Of a stretch of 64,000 nt of DNA, positions 1-9,124 are shown in pieces. The position numbers and the translations under genes are program-made. Position 1 is the first letter of the stretch; each line of letters opens with the position of its first letter. A model generated the notes under the pieces. That model was not told where the DNA came from, did no database searches, and worked only from the letters and a program-made list of their open reading frames with translations. The DNA is from Pleurocapsa sp. PCC 7327 (GTDB lineage: Bacteria > Cyanobacteriota > Cyanobacteriia > Cyanobacteriales > Microcystaceae): positions 2,271,501 through 2,335,500 of the forward strand of contig NC_019689.1 of the NCBI RefSeq assembly GCF_000317025.1. Direction: 5' to 3'.

Positions 1-753
1 TTAGCAACGGGTAGTTTTGATCGCGCGATCAAAATCTGGTCGCTTGTGCCAGAAGAGGAAGGCAAGATTAATCTTCGCTTAGAGCGAACCTTGACCGACC
101 ATTCGGGGTCGATTCACGCGCTTGCCGTAGCTGCCAAACGCCGAATTCTCATCAGTGGTAGCTATGACCAAACTGTCAAGCAATGGGATCTCACAACCGG
201 AAAAATGCTCAAAAGTTCCTACGATGATTCCGGGGCAATTTATGCCATCGCAGTTAACGAATCGGCTCAAATAATTGCCAGTGGAGGGGGTGACGGTCGG
301 GTTACCCTCTGGCAACTGGAAACTGGTGAAGAATTGTGCTGGCTGACTGGAAATATCTCTTCTGTAGAATCTTTATCCATCAGCCCGGACGGACGAGTGC
401 TAGCAGCTGGATGCATTGACGGTCAGATTAAACTATGGCAGCTAGAACCCGGCTTGTCGGGGTCTCAGCAACTGCCGCAACCTCCCCTGCCGATTCGGAT
501 TCTCCATGCCCACGTCGGACAAGTCAAATCTCTCGCCTTCAGTCCCGACGGACTGACCCTATTTAGTAGCGGTGCGGATGGAACGATCAAAACCTGGCAT
601 CCCAATAGTATGGAAGCTGTAGACGCGATCGCGATCTCCGACGATTCGACTTCTCGCCTCACCCCCGTTTGTTCCCTTGCCATTAGTGCTGACGGTCAGT
701 TCTTAGCAGCCGGTAGCGCAGACGGTAAAATTAAGGTCTGGCAGCGAAATTGA
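1..753 (+). CDS. WD40 repeat protein, 3' part only
   Basis: The reading frame is already open at base 1 (LATGSFDRAIKIWSL), which is itself a WD repeat ending, so the gene starts to the left of the window and the GTG at 46 is not its start. Five further WD40 blades are visible, ending in KQWDL, TLWQL, KLWQL, KTWHP and KVWQR, each preceded by the usual SG/AG-x-DG turn. WD40 propellers are protein-interaction platforms; in cyanobacteria they are often fused to kinases, caspase-like or NTPase domains, but the N-terminal part that would decide this is missing. The protein ends just after the last blade, so the visible part is pure propeller. Family call is secure; function unknown. Confidence 0.9.
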   Translation, partial: LATGSFDRAIKIWSLVPEEEGKINLRLERTLTDHSGSIHALAVAAKRRILISGSYDQTVKQWDLTTGKMLKSSYDDSGAIYAIAVNESAQIIASGGGDGRVTLWQLETGEELCWLTGNISSVESLSISPDGRVLAAGCIDGQIKLWQLEPGLSGSQQLPQPPLPIRILHAHVGQVKSLAFSPDGLTLFSSGADGTIKTWHPNSMEAVDAIAISDDSTSRLTPVCSLAISADGQFLAAGSADGKIKVWQRN

Positions 754-761
754 GCGGAGAG

Positions 762-936
762 AGGGAGTATGGGAAGTGTGGGAGGAGCGGGAGACTGGGA
801 AGAAGACAAACTACTAACCACTAACTAACCCCCAATCCAAAATCTAATCCCCCCAACCCCCCTTATCAAGGGGGGATAAAGGGGGGATTCCAAAATCCAA
901 AATTAAAAGACAAAGGACAAATGACCGATGATGACC
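762..936. repeat. Spacer made of dispersed cyanobacterial repeats
   Basis: This spacer is a patchwork of sequences that recur elsewhere in the window. Bases 764-830, read on the minus strand, closely match 61556-61620 and part of 45217-45270 (core TTAGTAGTTTGTCTTCTTCC followed by C-rich CCCAGTCTCCC-type runs). Bases 846-889 form a C6/G6 inverted repeat (CCCCCCTTATCAAGGGGGG) related to a segment inside the polyketide synthase gene at 25283-25315. Bases 905-936 (GACAAAGGACAAATGACC) resemble the minus strand of 28744-28800 and 41140-41170. No gene is evident. Confidence 0.75.
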
Positions 937-937
937 A

Positions 938-1414
938 ATGACTAATTCTAAAGACGTTTGGCAGCAACCTGAGATTATTTCTTGGAGTCAAATTCTGTTG
1001 AACAGCTATGAGAAACTGCTAAAGAAGCCATTAATGGAAAGAAAAGGCGATCGCCTAGAACAAGCCAAGGCACTTTTTTTGGCTCCTTTTGTTGTCGTCT
1101 CCCACGGAACGGAGAGCGATCCCATTCTCAACTACGGCAATCAAATGGCGCTAACGTTATGGGAAACGAGCTGGCAAGACTTCATTGCTACTCCCTCGCG
1201 GCTGACCGCAGAACCCATCGATCGAGAGGAGAGAGAACGAATGCTTGCTCTGGCAGCCCAACAAGGATTTATCAATGATTATCGCGGGATCCGGATTTCT
1301 AAGACGGGACGGCGTTTTTTAATCGGAGGCGCGATCGTTTGGAACTTGACAGATTTTCAAAATCGTGTATTAGGTCAAGCGGCTACCTTTTCTCAATGGT
1401 CTTTTTTAGAGTAA
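938..1414 (+). CDS. MEKHLA-domain protein
   Basis: A 158-residue soluble protein. Residues about 10-150 resemble the MEKHLA domain, a PAS-like module found at the C terminus of plant HD-ZIP III factors and as a stand-alone protein in cyanobacteria; supporting stretches are SHGTESDPILNYGN, ALTLWETSWQDF and PSRLTAEP. No DNA-binding or enzymatic domain is attached. The ATG lies inside the dispersed GACCAATGAC-type repeat, so the start has been built from or overrun by repeat sequence and no clear Shine-Dalgarno site precedes it. Role unknown; a ligand- or redox-sensing function is only an inference from the PAS-like fold. Confidence 0.75.
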   Translation: MTNSKDVWQQPEIISWSQILLNSYEKLLKKPLMERKGDRLEQAKALFLAPFVVVSHGTESDPILNYGNQMALTLWETSWQDFIATPSRLTAEPIDREERERMLALAAQQGFINDYRGIRISKTGRRFLIGGAIVWNLTDFQNRVLGQAATFSQWSFLE

Positions 1415-1589
1415 AAAGTACAAAAAATCGAAAATATGAAGACCGAAAAAACAGTTTTCATCACTCGCTCGCTCGTCTAACTTTTTTCGGTTTTGCGCTT
1501 TCAATCCGCAATTGAATAAAGATTGAGTGAAGTTACCAGGAACGGGTAGATTTTTAGAAATGCGATCGCTATGATGGTAAAAATTAAAA

Positions 1590-2519
1590 ATGCAACAGTC
1601 AAAACAGCTATATGCTAAGGGAGATAAAGTATTGAAACCCGTGCAACAATCAAGAAAAGACTTGCCCGTCATCGTTTACGCTCCTGAAAGTCGTCTGAGA
1701 AGTCCCGGCAAATTGTTTAAAGAAATGTGGTACGACCTGTTAGTTTCGCGGGACTTAGCATGGCAGTTGTTAATTCGAGATATTAGCGCCCAATATCGCC
1801 AGTCAGTTTTAGGTATTCTCTGGGCATTTATCCCGCCGCTTATAACGGCACTAGGACTATCTCTACTTCAAAATAACCGAATTGTTAACTTGGGAAAAAC
1901 AGACATTCCCTATCCGCTATACGTGCTCTTTAGCATGACTTTATGGCAAATGTTTACCGACTCTATGAACAATTCTATGGGAGCTGTCAAAGCGGCAAAA
2001 TCGATGCTATCCCAAATTAGAGTACCAGCAGAAGCATTTGTTGTGGCTAAATTAGGGCAGACATTCTTTAACTTTAGCGTTCAGTTAATATTAGTCGTTA
2101 TTTTATTTATCGTCTATCAGCTCCAAGGTCAGCTTCAAGTGAGTTGGAGCGTTATTTTGGCACCTGTCGCTTTGATTCATTTGGTTATGTTCGGAACGGC
2201 AATTGGCTTGATTTTAGGACCGCTCTCGTCTCTGTATTCAGATGTTAACAAAGCGATGACGTTTATCACTCGGATTTGGTTTTTTGTAACCCCAGTCATT
2301 TTTGCCCTTCCTCGTGGGGGACATTGGGCAACTTTGGTAAAATTGAACCCCGTTACGCCTTTATTGGTCACAACCAGAGAATTAGCTACGACAGGTAATA
2401 TTTCCTATCCGATCGGATTCTGGGTAGCCAGCGCGATCGCGATTATTAGTTTTTGCCTGGGATGGACGTTTTATCGTTTGGCAATGCCGTTTATTGTTGA
2501 AAGGGCAGCCATGTCTTAA
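1590..2519 (+). CDS. ABC-2 type polysaccharide export permease (Wzm-like)
   Basis: 309 residues with a hydrophilic N-terminal segment of about 50 residues and then six predicted membrane helices, the ABC-2 permease layout. DLAWQLLIRDISAQYRQSVLGILWAFIPPL is the characteristic amphipathic entry and first helix of O-antigen and teichoic-acid exporters (Wzm, RfbD, TagG); the longest hallmark piece is RDISAQYRQSVLGILW. It would form the membrane channel of an exporter with the ATPase encoded 46 bases downstream. It opens a co-directional run of glycan genes reaching about 10.8 kb. The family is secure; the exported polymer is not identifiable. Confidence 0.92.
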   Translation: MQQSKQLYAKGDKVLKPVQQSRKDLPVIVYAPESRLRSPGKLFKEMWYDLLVSRDLAWQLLIRDISAQYRQSVLGILWAFIPPLITALGLSLLQNNRIVNLGKTDIPYPLYVLFSMTLWQMFTDSMNNSMGAVKAAKSMLSQIRVPAEAFVVAKLGQTFFNFSVQLILVVILFIVYQLQGQLQVSWSVILAPVALIHLVMFGTAIGLILGPLSSLYSDVNKAMTFITRIWFFVTPVIFALPRGGHWATLVKLNPVTPLLVTTRELATTGNISYPIGFWVASAIAIISFCLGWTFYRLAMPFIVERAAMS

Positions 2520-2565
2520 AAGTAACCCTATAAAAAATTAAACGGCGAGGAAAAAGACAAAAACT

Positions 2566-3786
2566 ATGGATGACGAGATATTAATTAAAGTAGAAAACGT
2601 CTCAAAAAAATACTGTCGCGATTTAAAACGCTCCTTATGGTATGGACTTCAAGATATTGCATCCGAAGTCCTGGCGGGACGCAGACACAACGCCGAACTA
2701 CGTCCAGATGAGTTTTGGTCGGTCGATAATGTTTCCTTTGAGTTGCGCCGAGGCGAATGTCTGGGACTAATCGGGCCCAACGGAGCTGGAAAAAGTACCC
2801 TATTAAAAATGCTTAATGGCTTGCTCAAGCCGGATAGAGGAAGAATCGAGCTACGGGGACGAGTAGGCGCGTTAATCGAACTATCGGCTGGATTTAACCC
2901 AATTCTCACAGGACGGGAAAATATCTACAGCAGAGGAGCGATTTTAGGTTTTACCAAAGCAGAAATCGATCGCAAACTGGATGCGATTATAGAATTTTCC
3001 GAATTAAAGGAATTTATAGACACTCCCGTAATTAATTATAGTTCTGGAATGAGAGTGCGGCTAGGGTTTGCCGTAGCGGCGCAGATGGAGCCAGATGTCT
3101 TGCTTCTCGATGAGGTTCTCGCCGTTGGTGACGTTGGATTTCGGGCTAAATGTTTTAATGCTATTTATAAAATGATTAAAAATGCAGCCGTGATTTTAGT
3201 AACCCACACGATGCCACAGGTATCGAGAGTTTGTTCCGACATTATGGTAATGAATCGCGGTAAGTGCGAATTTCAAGGCAAGAATGTACCTAAAGGAATC
3301 GATCTTTTTTATACTTTTTTTGAAGGTGAAGAAAGTAGTTTTTCAGGAAGCGGTCGGGCAGTTATTCATCAAATCGAACTTGAAAGTAATGGCAAAAAAG
3401 ATATTGAGTCGATTAATTATTTAGATGAGCTTTCAATTTATATCGATACCACAATAGATACAACTGTTAAGTCTCCTACGATAGCTGTTGCCATTATGAG
3501 TCAGGAACTACAGCACGTGGCTCAATGTATTTCGTCATTTAGTGGAGTGGAAATAGCTAACACGGGAGAAAGAATGAGAGTGGTGCTAAATTTAGGTAAG
3601 CTTAATTTCAATCCAGGAATTTATTCAATAGCTATCACTATTAATTCTGAAAATCTAGGAGAAGTGCTGTGCAGATATGACAATATCAAAAAGTTTAGAG
3701 TGGTTGGCAAACAATATGGATATGCCCCCGTACTAATAGAAGGTGAATGGAGGGTTTTCAATGGGGTTAAATATCAAGAAATTTAA
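2566..3786 (+). CDS. ABC exporter ATPase with C-terminal cargo domain (Wzt-like)
   Basis: 406 residues. The nucleotide-binding domain fills about 1-245: Walker A GPNGAGKST, signature YSSGMRVRLGFA and Walker B VLLLDEVLAVGD, followed by the switch histidine in VTHTMPQVSRVC. The remaining 150 or so residues are a beta-rich extension like the Wzt C-terminal carbohydrate-binding domain, which in O-antigen systems recognises the terminally modified (for example methylated) polymer before export. That fits the methyltransferase gene that follows and overlaps it. Works with the permease at 1590-2519 at the plasma membrane. Confidence 0.93.
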   Translation: MDDEILIKVENVSKKYCRDLKRSLWYGLQDIASEVLAGRRHNAELRPDEFWSVDNVSFELRRGECLGLIGPNGAGKSTLLKMLNGLLKPDRGRIELRGRVGALIELSAGFNPILTGRENIYSRGAILGFTKAEIDRKLDAIIEFSELKEFIDTPVINYSSGMRVRLGFAVAAQMEPDVLLLDEVLAVGDVGFRAKCFNAIYKMIKNAAVILVTHTMPQVSRVCSDIMVMNRGKCEFQGKNVPKGIDLFYTFFEGEESSFSGSGRAVIHQIELESNGKKDIESINYLDELSIYIDTTIDTTVKSPTIAVAIMSQELQHVAQCISSFSGVEIANTGERMRVVLNLGKLNFNPGIYSIAITINSENLGEVLCRYDNIKKFRVVGKQYGYAPVLIEGEWRVFNGVKYQEI

Positions 3787-4450
3787 ACTCTATTTTGACC
3801 AAAAACTTAAGAATTTGGCTGCCGATCTAAGTCATTCTTTCAACCCCAAAAAATTATTGGTTAGCCATCGATTGACCTCTCAATTGTATCAGCGCGATCG
3901 CTTAAAGAAAATCCTAGCTTCTGGAAAACCACTTAAAATTCATCTCGGTTGCGGAGACGATTACTTTCCAGGATACGTCAATATCGATGCTTATCCCGAA
4001 TCAAAAGCCGATTTAATTATGGACTCAAAAAATTTAACTTTATTTCCAGACAATTGCGCAGAAATTATTGAGTCTTACCATTTTTTTGAACATCTTCAGC
4101 TTCACGAAGCGAGAGAGTCTCTAAAAGAATGGTTTCGCATTCTTCAACCTGGCGGTACGGTCGTTATAGAATTGCCAAACCTAGCAGTATGCGCTCAAGA
4201 AATTGGCAAGCATTTCAATCCCAAGGATGGTGTTGATTTAGCTATGGCAGGAATTTTTTCCTACCCTGCTTTAGTCGCAGAGCAAGGATACGGCATGATA
4301 CATAAGTGGGGCTGGACTCCTGAAACCTTGGGAGCAGAATTATCGGCTGTTGGTTTTGTCGAGGTTCAGCAGCATCCTATCAAGCAGACGTGGAGACTCG
4401 GTACCTCATGGAACAGAGATATGCAAATGAGAGGAGTAAAGCCGCAGTGA
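3761..4450 (+). CDS. Class I SAM-dependent methyltransferase
   Basis: 229 residues. Motif I is IHLGCGDDYFPGYVNID, the post-I acidic residue is in VNIDAYP, and the PGG turn of motif IV is in FRILQPGGTVVIELPN, so the SAM-binding Rossmann fold is complete. A GTG at 3743 is in frame, but the ATG at 3761 has GGAGGG at 3749-3754 at ideal spacing and is preferred. The gene overlaps the Wzt-like gene by 26 bases, which implies translational coupling. In Wzm/Wzt systems the methyltransferase often caps the polymer; here that is an inference from position. Confidence 0.85.
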   Translation: MGLNIKKFKLYFDQKLKNLAADLSHSFNPKKLLVSHRLTSQLYQRDRLKKILASGKPLKIHLGCGDDYFPGYVNIDAYPESKADLIMDSKNLTLFPDNCAEIIESYHFFEHLQLHEARESLKEWFRILQPGGTVVIELPNLAVCAQEIGKHFNPKDGVDLAMAGIFSYPALVAEQGYGMIHKWGWTPETLGAELSAVGFVEVQQHPIKQTWRLGTSWNRDMQMRGVKPQ

Positions 4451-4517
4451 CAAAATTTTACTCGAATAAATTGAATTAATATCTCAAAATTAATCGAAAC
4501 TTTCTAGGGAATTTGTT

Positions 4518-5459
4518 ATGACAGAACGAGCAGCTATATTAATTGTCAACGGCGGCAAAGATCCAAAACAGGGTAAATGGATCGAATTGTGTATTAATAA
4601 AATTCTCGAACATACTAAATGGTCGGATTATCACATTTACGTATGGAACAATAATCTTGAAGATACTGCTGTCGTAAACTTTCTCAAAAGTATTCCCTTG
4701 GTTACGTTAATTCAAGCTAATCCTGAAGAATGCCTTGCACACGTCCATGCAGTGCCACTTCAGAGACTTTATGAATTAGCCCTTCAAGATCGACCTAAAT
4801 ATAAATATGTTGTTGCGATGGATAGCGATGCCCATCCTATTCAAGATGGTTGGCTAACAAAGCTGATATCTTCATTAGATAATGAAGTTGTTTTGGCAGG
4901 GGTTTGGCGAGATGAATTAAAGAAAGCCATCACTCCTTATATCCATGCAAGTTGTCTGTGTACTACGGTAGACTTCATTGAGAGTAATAACTTAAGACTA
5001 GATTTTATTGCGCCTAACACAAAGACAGAAATACACGATACCCTTTCGGTTTTGACGGAAAAAGCCAAAGAATTAAACTTAAAAATGTTTAAGCTATGCA
5101 GAAGTAATAAGAATAATTTTCATCGTCTAATGGGAGGTATATATGGCGACTTAATCTATCATCACGGAGCGGGTTCTAGAGTGAATATTAGTTTTTGGGA
5201 TGAAGCCCACAATGAAAGTAATGTAGAAAAAAATAAACAATTAGCAGAAATCGCTACTAATTTAGTTTTTACTCGTTATGCCGAGTACATTCAGTGGTTG
5301 CAAGGTCATAATCAAGAGAAAAATTTTGAAGTAATGATGTTAGAACTCAAAAAGCTCGAACGACGTAAATTCAAACCACAGAATACCATTCATTTTTCCT
5401 GGAAACTTTTTGAGCGATCGCTAAAAAAACTCAAAAAAATATTAATCAATAAAAAATGA
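4518..5459 (+). CDS. Putative glycosyltransferase (GT-A fold)
   Basis: 313 residues. The N-terminal half reads as a GT2-like nucleotide-sugar fold: AILIVNGGKD in the first strand, IYVWNNN in the second and a DxD-type metal site in YVVAMDSDAHPIQDGW. A later GGIYGDLIYHHGAG stretch could lie around the acceptor site. The C terminus is lysine-rich (SLKKLKKILINKK), suggesting peripheral membrane contact. It belongs to the co-directional glycan locus, 67 bases after the methyltransferase. Family assignment is by motif only; sugar donor and acceptor cannot be told. Confidence 0.7.
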   Translation: MTERAAILIVNGGKDPKQGKWIELCINKILEHTKWSDYHIYVWNNNLEDTAVVNFLKSIPLVTLIQANPEECLAHVHAVPLQRLYELALQDRPKYKYVVAMDSDAHPIQDGWLTKLISSLDNEVVLAGVWRDELKKAITPYIHASCLCTTVDFIESNNLRLDFIAPNTKTEIHDTLSVLTEKAKELNLKMFKLCRSNKNNFHRLMGGIYGDLIYHHGAGSRVNISFWDEAHNESNVEKNKQLAEIATNLVFTRYAEYIQWLQGHNQEKNFEVMMLELKKLERRKFKPQNTIHFSWKLFERSLKKLKKILINKK

Positions 5460-5469
5460 ACGAATCTTA

Positions 5470-5513
5470 CCTCTCTCTCCTATTATAAGAAGAGGCGCAA
5501 GGGTAGAGAGAGG
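5470..5513. repeat. Imperfect hairpin after the glycosyltransferase gene
   Basis: CCTCTCTCT at 5470-5478 is the reverse complement of AGAGAGAGG at 5505-5513, with a 26-base loop. It lies 10 bases after a stop codon and just left of the IS element, so it may slow or end transcription of the upstream operon, but there is no clean T-run behind it. Confidence 0.35.
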
Positions 5514-5538
5514 AGAGAAAAAGAAGTTGCTTAAAATA

Positions 5539-6577
5539 CAGAAGTGTTGAATCCAGATATAAAACTTCATATTTCAGCGAACACTTCAATGGACAAGTGC
5601 CTCTGGGAGGAAATCATAGCTCCAGTGCACGATGGAACAACGACGACTGAATTCCAATTGTAAATAGCGAAACTTATAGAAGCAAATATGCAATCAGTAC
5701 CACATAGATTTGAATCATCACTCCGTTAACGCTTTTACCAATCAAGCGGTCGAGTTTGAGATGCATTTTCAAGAACTTCCACAGAAGCTCAATGTACCAT
5801 CGGTTACGATAGATTTCACCAATCTCTTCATTGGTCATCTCATCTAAATTTGTCGCCAAGCGAAACTTACTTCGACTCTCCAGCTCACCAAACCAAACGA
5901 CGCGATACCGTTGATGGTCGAGTTCGGTTTTCATGTTGTTTTTGAGCCGCACGACGAAGCGCGTTTGAGTGGCACTCAGTTCATCCAAGAAATCCCAACT
6001 TGCAAAGCCTCGAGCCATTACTCCAACGCCGTTCTCGGGAATCATACTATTCACGGTTTCGGCCAATCGAGCATCATGTCCTTGCCCAAAATGAATCAAA
6101 CATTCCGTCGGATTGCCCTGCTCTAAATTGATGCCATTGAGCAATTTAACTTGACGATCTTCCTGCTCCCAAAATAACTTGCTGGTTAAACTAATCACCG
6201 TCGAATCAATCGGAATGAGCATCTGTTCTGTGCGGTGAGGGGGTGCCGTCGCCTTAAGCGTTGGCGTAAGTCCAAGTAGATGCGGCAAAAATTCTCCCTT
6301 TGCCGAGTTTTACAAGCTTTGGAACCAGCATGATTGAGCCGATAAAATAGAGCTCGCAGGCTCGTCAAGCTGGCATCGAGCACAAACGTCAGCCAGATTT
6401 CAAAGAACAAGCGGGTGTTCAAAACTGGGTAGTCAGTCGGCGACAGGCCCTTGACAAGCGATTTGACAATATTGGGAAACGACGATAGCATCAGACAGAA
6501 TTTTTTATTTGATAGGGGTTAGAATACTATTTTCTGACCCCTTTTTTCTTGTCTTAAGCTTTCTTTCAACACTTCTG
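5539..6577 (-). mobile_element. Decayed IS4-like insertion sequence
   Basis: The element is bounded by a 13-base perfect terminal inverted repeat: CAGAAGTGTTGAA at 5539-5551 and its complement TTCAACACTTCTG at 6565-6577. Between them lies a DDE transposase read on the minus strand and split over three frames. No target duplication is obvious at the outer edges. It sits between a glycosyltransferase and the sulfatase, and its right end lies only 19 bases before the sulfatase ATG, so the sulfatase promoter must be in the element or upstream of it. Confidence 0.8.
5586..6491 (-). pseudogene. Transposase of IS4-like type, frameshifted
   Basis: Translation begins at MLSSFPNIVKSLVKGLSP (ATG at 6491) and stays in one frame to about RQRLRRRHPLTAQ, then must shift to a second frame that gives LIPIDSTVISLTSKLFWEQ, the first catalytic Asp region, GVGVMARGFASWDFLDEL around the second, and YRNRWYIELLWKFLKMHL, the YREK-like region with the catalytic Glu. 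That frame stops at 5674, but a third frame continues with FRYLQLEFSRRCSIVHWSYD to a stop at 5586. At least two frameshifts therefore separate the parts, and the MARGF stretch may have lost a conserved Asp. The element is very unlikely to move by itself. Confidence 0.82.
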
Positions 6578-6596
6578 GAATAAGTCAATTGTTCTT

Positions 6597-8213
6597 ATGA
6601 GCGCTCATATTTTTCTTAACAAAAAACTTATTGTTGGAATTATTACATTTATTAGTGTAGCGATCGCAGCTATTTATAGTAACTTTTTTGTATCGGATGG
6701 CGTTCGAGCAGCCGCCCAAAAACCAAATATCGTAATCATCATGGCGGATGATTTGGGCTGGAATGACGTAGGTTATCATAACTCTGAAATTAAAACTCCC
6801 AATCTAGACAAATTAGCCGAATCTTCTACGAGACTGGATAGATTTTATGTCACTAGCTCGTGTACTCCAACTCGTGCTGCACTCATGACAGGAAGGCATC
6901 CTTCTCGTTATGGAATGTCATCTGGTGTCATATGGCCCTGGGATAAAGTTGGTTTGCCTCTCGAAGAAAAAACAATCGCTCAAACCTTAAAAGAAGCAGG
7001 TTACTATACAGCGATTGTCGGGAAATGGCATCTCGGTCACTACAAAGAAGAATACTTACCAACTCGCAGAGGATTTGATTATCATTACGGGCATTATTGC
7101 GGCAGTATCGATTACTTTACTCACCAATTAGATGCAGGGATACAAGGCGGGTTGGATTGGCATCGAAACGAACAACCTGTCGAGGAAGAAGGGTACGCAA
7201 CAGATTTACTTGCTCAAGAAGCTGTCAAGTTGATTCGCGACTGCGATTATAACAAATCTCCCTTATTCCTTTATGTTTCTTTCAACGCTCCTCACGCTCC
7301 TTTACAGGCTAAAGAAAAAGACATTAAAAATTATGCCAATATCCAAGATGAAGGGCGGAGAATTTTTGCCGCTCAAGTGCAATCGATGGATGAAGCAGTC
7401 GGTAGAATTGTTGCAGCCCTTAAAGAAAAACAAGTCTGGGACAATACCCTACTGTTTTTTACTAGCGATAATGGCGGAGGAAGCGACCAACCCTGGACTA
7501 GAGGTGATAATCGTCCTTTGAGAGGTCAAAAAGGTACTTTATACGACGGAGGAGTTCGAGTTCCAACCATAATTTCCTTTCCAGCTCAATTAAAAGGCGG
7601 TCAAGTCATCGAGCAAGTTTTCTCGGTAGTCGATTTATATCCTACTTTAGCTAAGTTAGCTGGGGTTAAGGAAAGTTCTCAAAATCAACTCGATGGAGTA
7701 GATATCCTAGAATCTATCGCTACTGGTTCGACTCGACGGGATGAGGTCTTAATACAATACCAAGCACTTGCCTCGCCGCCATGGTTTAAGGCCGCCTTAG
7801 TTAAGGAGAATTATAAGCTAGTTCTCAATAGCACTTCACCCTCACCCTATTACGGTATCGCAGAACTATTCAATCTTAAAAACGACCCATTGGAAACTCG
7901 CAATCTCGCTTATTCCGAACCAGAAAAAGTTCTAGAACTACAAAAGCGAGTAGAAGCTCATAAAAAAGAGGCAAAATCTCCTATATTGAATAATTCTACT
8001 GAAATGCCGCCAGGTTTTGTAATTCCTAAAGTTTGGTCGCCTAAATACTTACAGGCAAGTCGAGACAAAGAGAAATCTCCTAGAAGAACTAGGATATTAG
8101 ATAAATTTTCTACACGCTCTATTGTTCTTGTTTCTTTCTTTATGGGTGTTTTGAGTGGTTCTGTAGCAACCATAGTGTTAATGTTTATCCGAAAAAGAAA
8201 GATCGCAGTATAG
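6597..8213 (+). CDS. Membrane-anchored sulfatase (arylsulfatase family)
   Basis: 538 residues of the alkaline-phosphatase superfamily. The metal site begins with PNIVIIMADDLGWNDVGY; the sulfatase signature is SSCTPTRAALMTGRHP, in which the Cys of CTPTR is the residue oxidised to formylglycine; GKWHLGHYK and TSDNGGGSDQPW complete the active site. There is an N-terminal hydrophobic segment (about residues 9-30, signal anchor) and a second one at the C terminus (VLVSFFMGVLSGSVATIVLMF) followed by a basic tail, so the enzyme probably faces the periplasm. It would remove sulfate esters. With a sulfotransferase next door this suggests editing or recycling of a sulfated glycan. Requires an active formylglycine-generating enzyme. 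Confidence 0.93.
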   Translation: MSAHIFLNKKLIVGIITFISVAIAAIYSNFFVSDGVRAAAQKPNIVIIMADDLGWNDVGYHNSEIKTPNLDKLAESSTRLDRFYVTSSCTPTRAALMTGRHPSRYGMSSGVIWPWDKVGLPLEEKTIAQTLKEAGYYTAIVGKWHLGHYKEEYLPTRRGFDYHYGHYCGSIDYFTHQLDAGIQGGLDWHRNEQPVEEEGYATDLLAQEAVKLIRDCDYNKSPLFLYVSFNAPHAPLQAKEKDIKNYANIQDEGRRIFAAQVQSMDEAVGRIVAALKEKQVWDNTLLFFTSDNGGGSDQPWTRGDNRPLRGQKGTLYDGGVRVPTIISFPAQLKGGQVIEQVFSVVDLYPTLAKLAGVKESSQNQLDGVDILESIATGSTRRDEVLIQYQALASPPWFKAALVKENYKLVLNSTSPSPYYGIAELFNLKNDPLETRNLAYSEPEKVLELQKRVEAHKKEAKSPILNNSTEMPPGFVIPKVWSPKYLQASRDKEKSPRRTRILDKFSTRSIVLVSFFMGVLSGSVATIVLMFIRKRKIAV

Positions 8214-8260
8214 TTGTGGCTAAGTATTCATGATTCCCAATATAAAAAAATCGACGAACT

Positions 8261-9076
8261 ATGCGTAACGTTGTTATATTAGGCTCTGGGCGAAGCGGCA
8301 CCAGTATGGTAGCGGGAACCCTATCTCAAGCGGGCTACTTTATGGGAGAAGATTTTTGGCCCACCCGCAATGCCAATCCCAAGGGTTTTTTTGAAGACGT
8401 AGAAATCAATGAAATCAATGAAGATATTCTAGAGCCAGTCATTCCCAAGCGGTTGCATATCCCCGCAATAAAAATTAGAAGGCTGCGCCTACACATCCCC
8501 GAACGAGCTTTCTTTCGCAATCGCCCTCTCAAATGGCATCGGTGGCTAGCTTGCGTGCCCGTAAAGACTGAGATTCCCTCTTCTCCTCAAATTATAGAGC
8601 GAATCCAGAAAATTACAAAAAAAGAGCCTTACTGCCTAAAAGACCCCCGCTTTTCTTACACGCTTCCTGTATGGAAGCCTTATCTAAAAGATACTGCGTT
8701 TATTTGCGTATTTCGCGATCCGGCTAGTACTGTCTTGAGTATTTTGAAAGAATGCAGCAGCGTCGATCATTTATGCCACGAAATAACGGGGATAAGACTA
8801 TCTTGGCAACAAGCTTTAGAAATGTGGACGCTCATGTACGAGCATATTTTAGAAAAACACTCTCATGAGGGAGAATGGCTATTTATTCACTACAATCAAG
8901 CTGTTTCTCCAGAAGGTTTAAATAGATTAGAAACTTTTACGGGAGCATCGGTCGATCGCTCTTTTCCCAATCCTAATATTCGCCGCTCATTTTCGGATAA
9001 ATCCGTTCCTAAAAAAACGATGAAAATTTATCAGAAGCTATGTGAGCTTGCCAATTATGAGGTTGATTTAAGGTAA
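8261..9076 (+). CDS. Sulfotransferase-family protein
   Basis: 271 residues. The PAPS 5'-phosphosulfate loop is VILGSGRSGTSMVAGTLSQAG near the N terminus, and the 3'-phosphate site is FICVFRDPASTVLSIL around residues 146-161, the two hallmarks of P-loop sulfotransferases. It would move a sulfonate from PAPS to a sugar (or less likely a lipid) acceptor in the cytosol. It lies 47 bases after the sulfatase and directly before a methyltransferase and a glycosyltransferase, so a glycan substrate is the natural inference. Bacterial members of this family are sequence-divergent, so acceptor identity is open. Confidence 0.85.
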   Translation: MRNVVILGSGRSGTSMVAGTLSQAGYFMGEDFWPTRNANPKGFFEDVEINEINEDILEPVIPKRLHIPAIKIRRLRLHIPERAFFRNRPLKWHRWLACVPVKTEIPSSPQIIERIQKITKKEPYCLKDPRFSYTLPVWKPYLKDTAFICVFRDPASTVLSILKECSSVDHLCHEITGIRLSWQQALEMWTLMYEHILEKHSHEGEWLFIHYNQAVSPEGLNRLETFTGASVDRSFPNPNIRRSFSDKSVPKKTMKIYQKLCELANYEVDLR

Positions 9077-9124
9077 ATGGTTATTGGTGACTGGGAAATA
9101 TTGGTATATAAAGAGGAAAAATCC

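Noticed and set aside
851-892. CRISPR or rho-independent terminator at the C6/G6 hairpin
   Set aside because: Not a repeat-spacer array, and the stem is followed by A-rich and not T-rich sequence; it is a dispersed repeat.
6597-8213. Choline or phosphonate hydrolase instead of sulfatase
   Set aside because: The CTPTR signature with formylglycine Cys and the GKWHLGH motif argue for a sulfatase.
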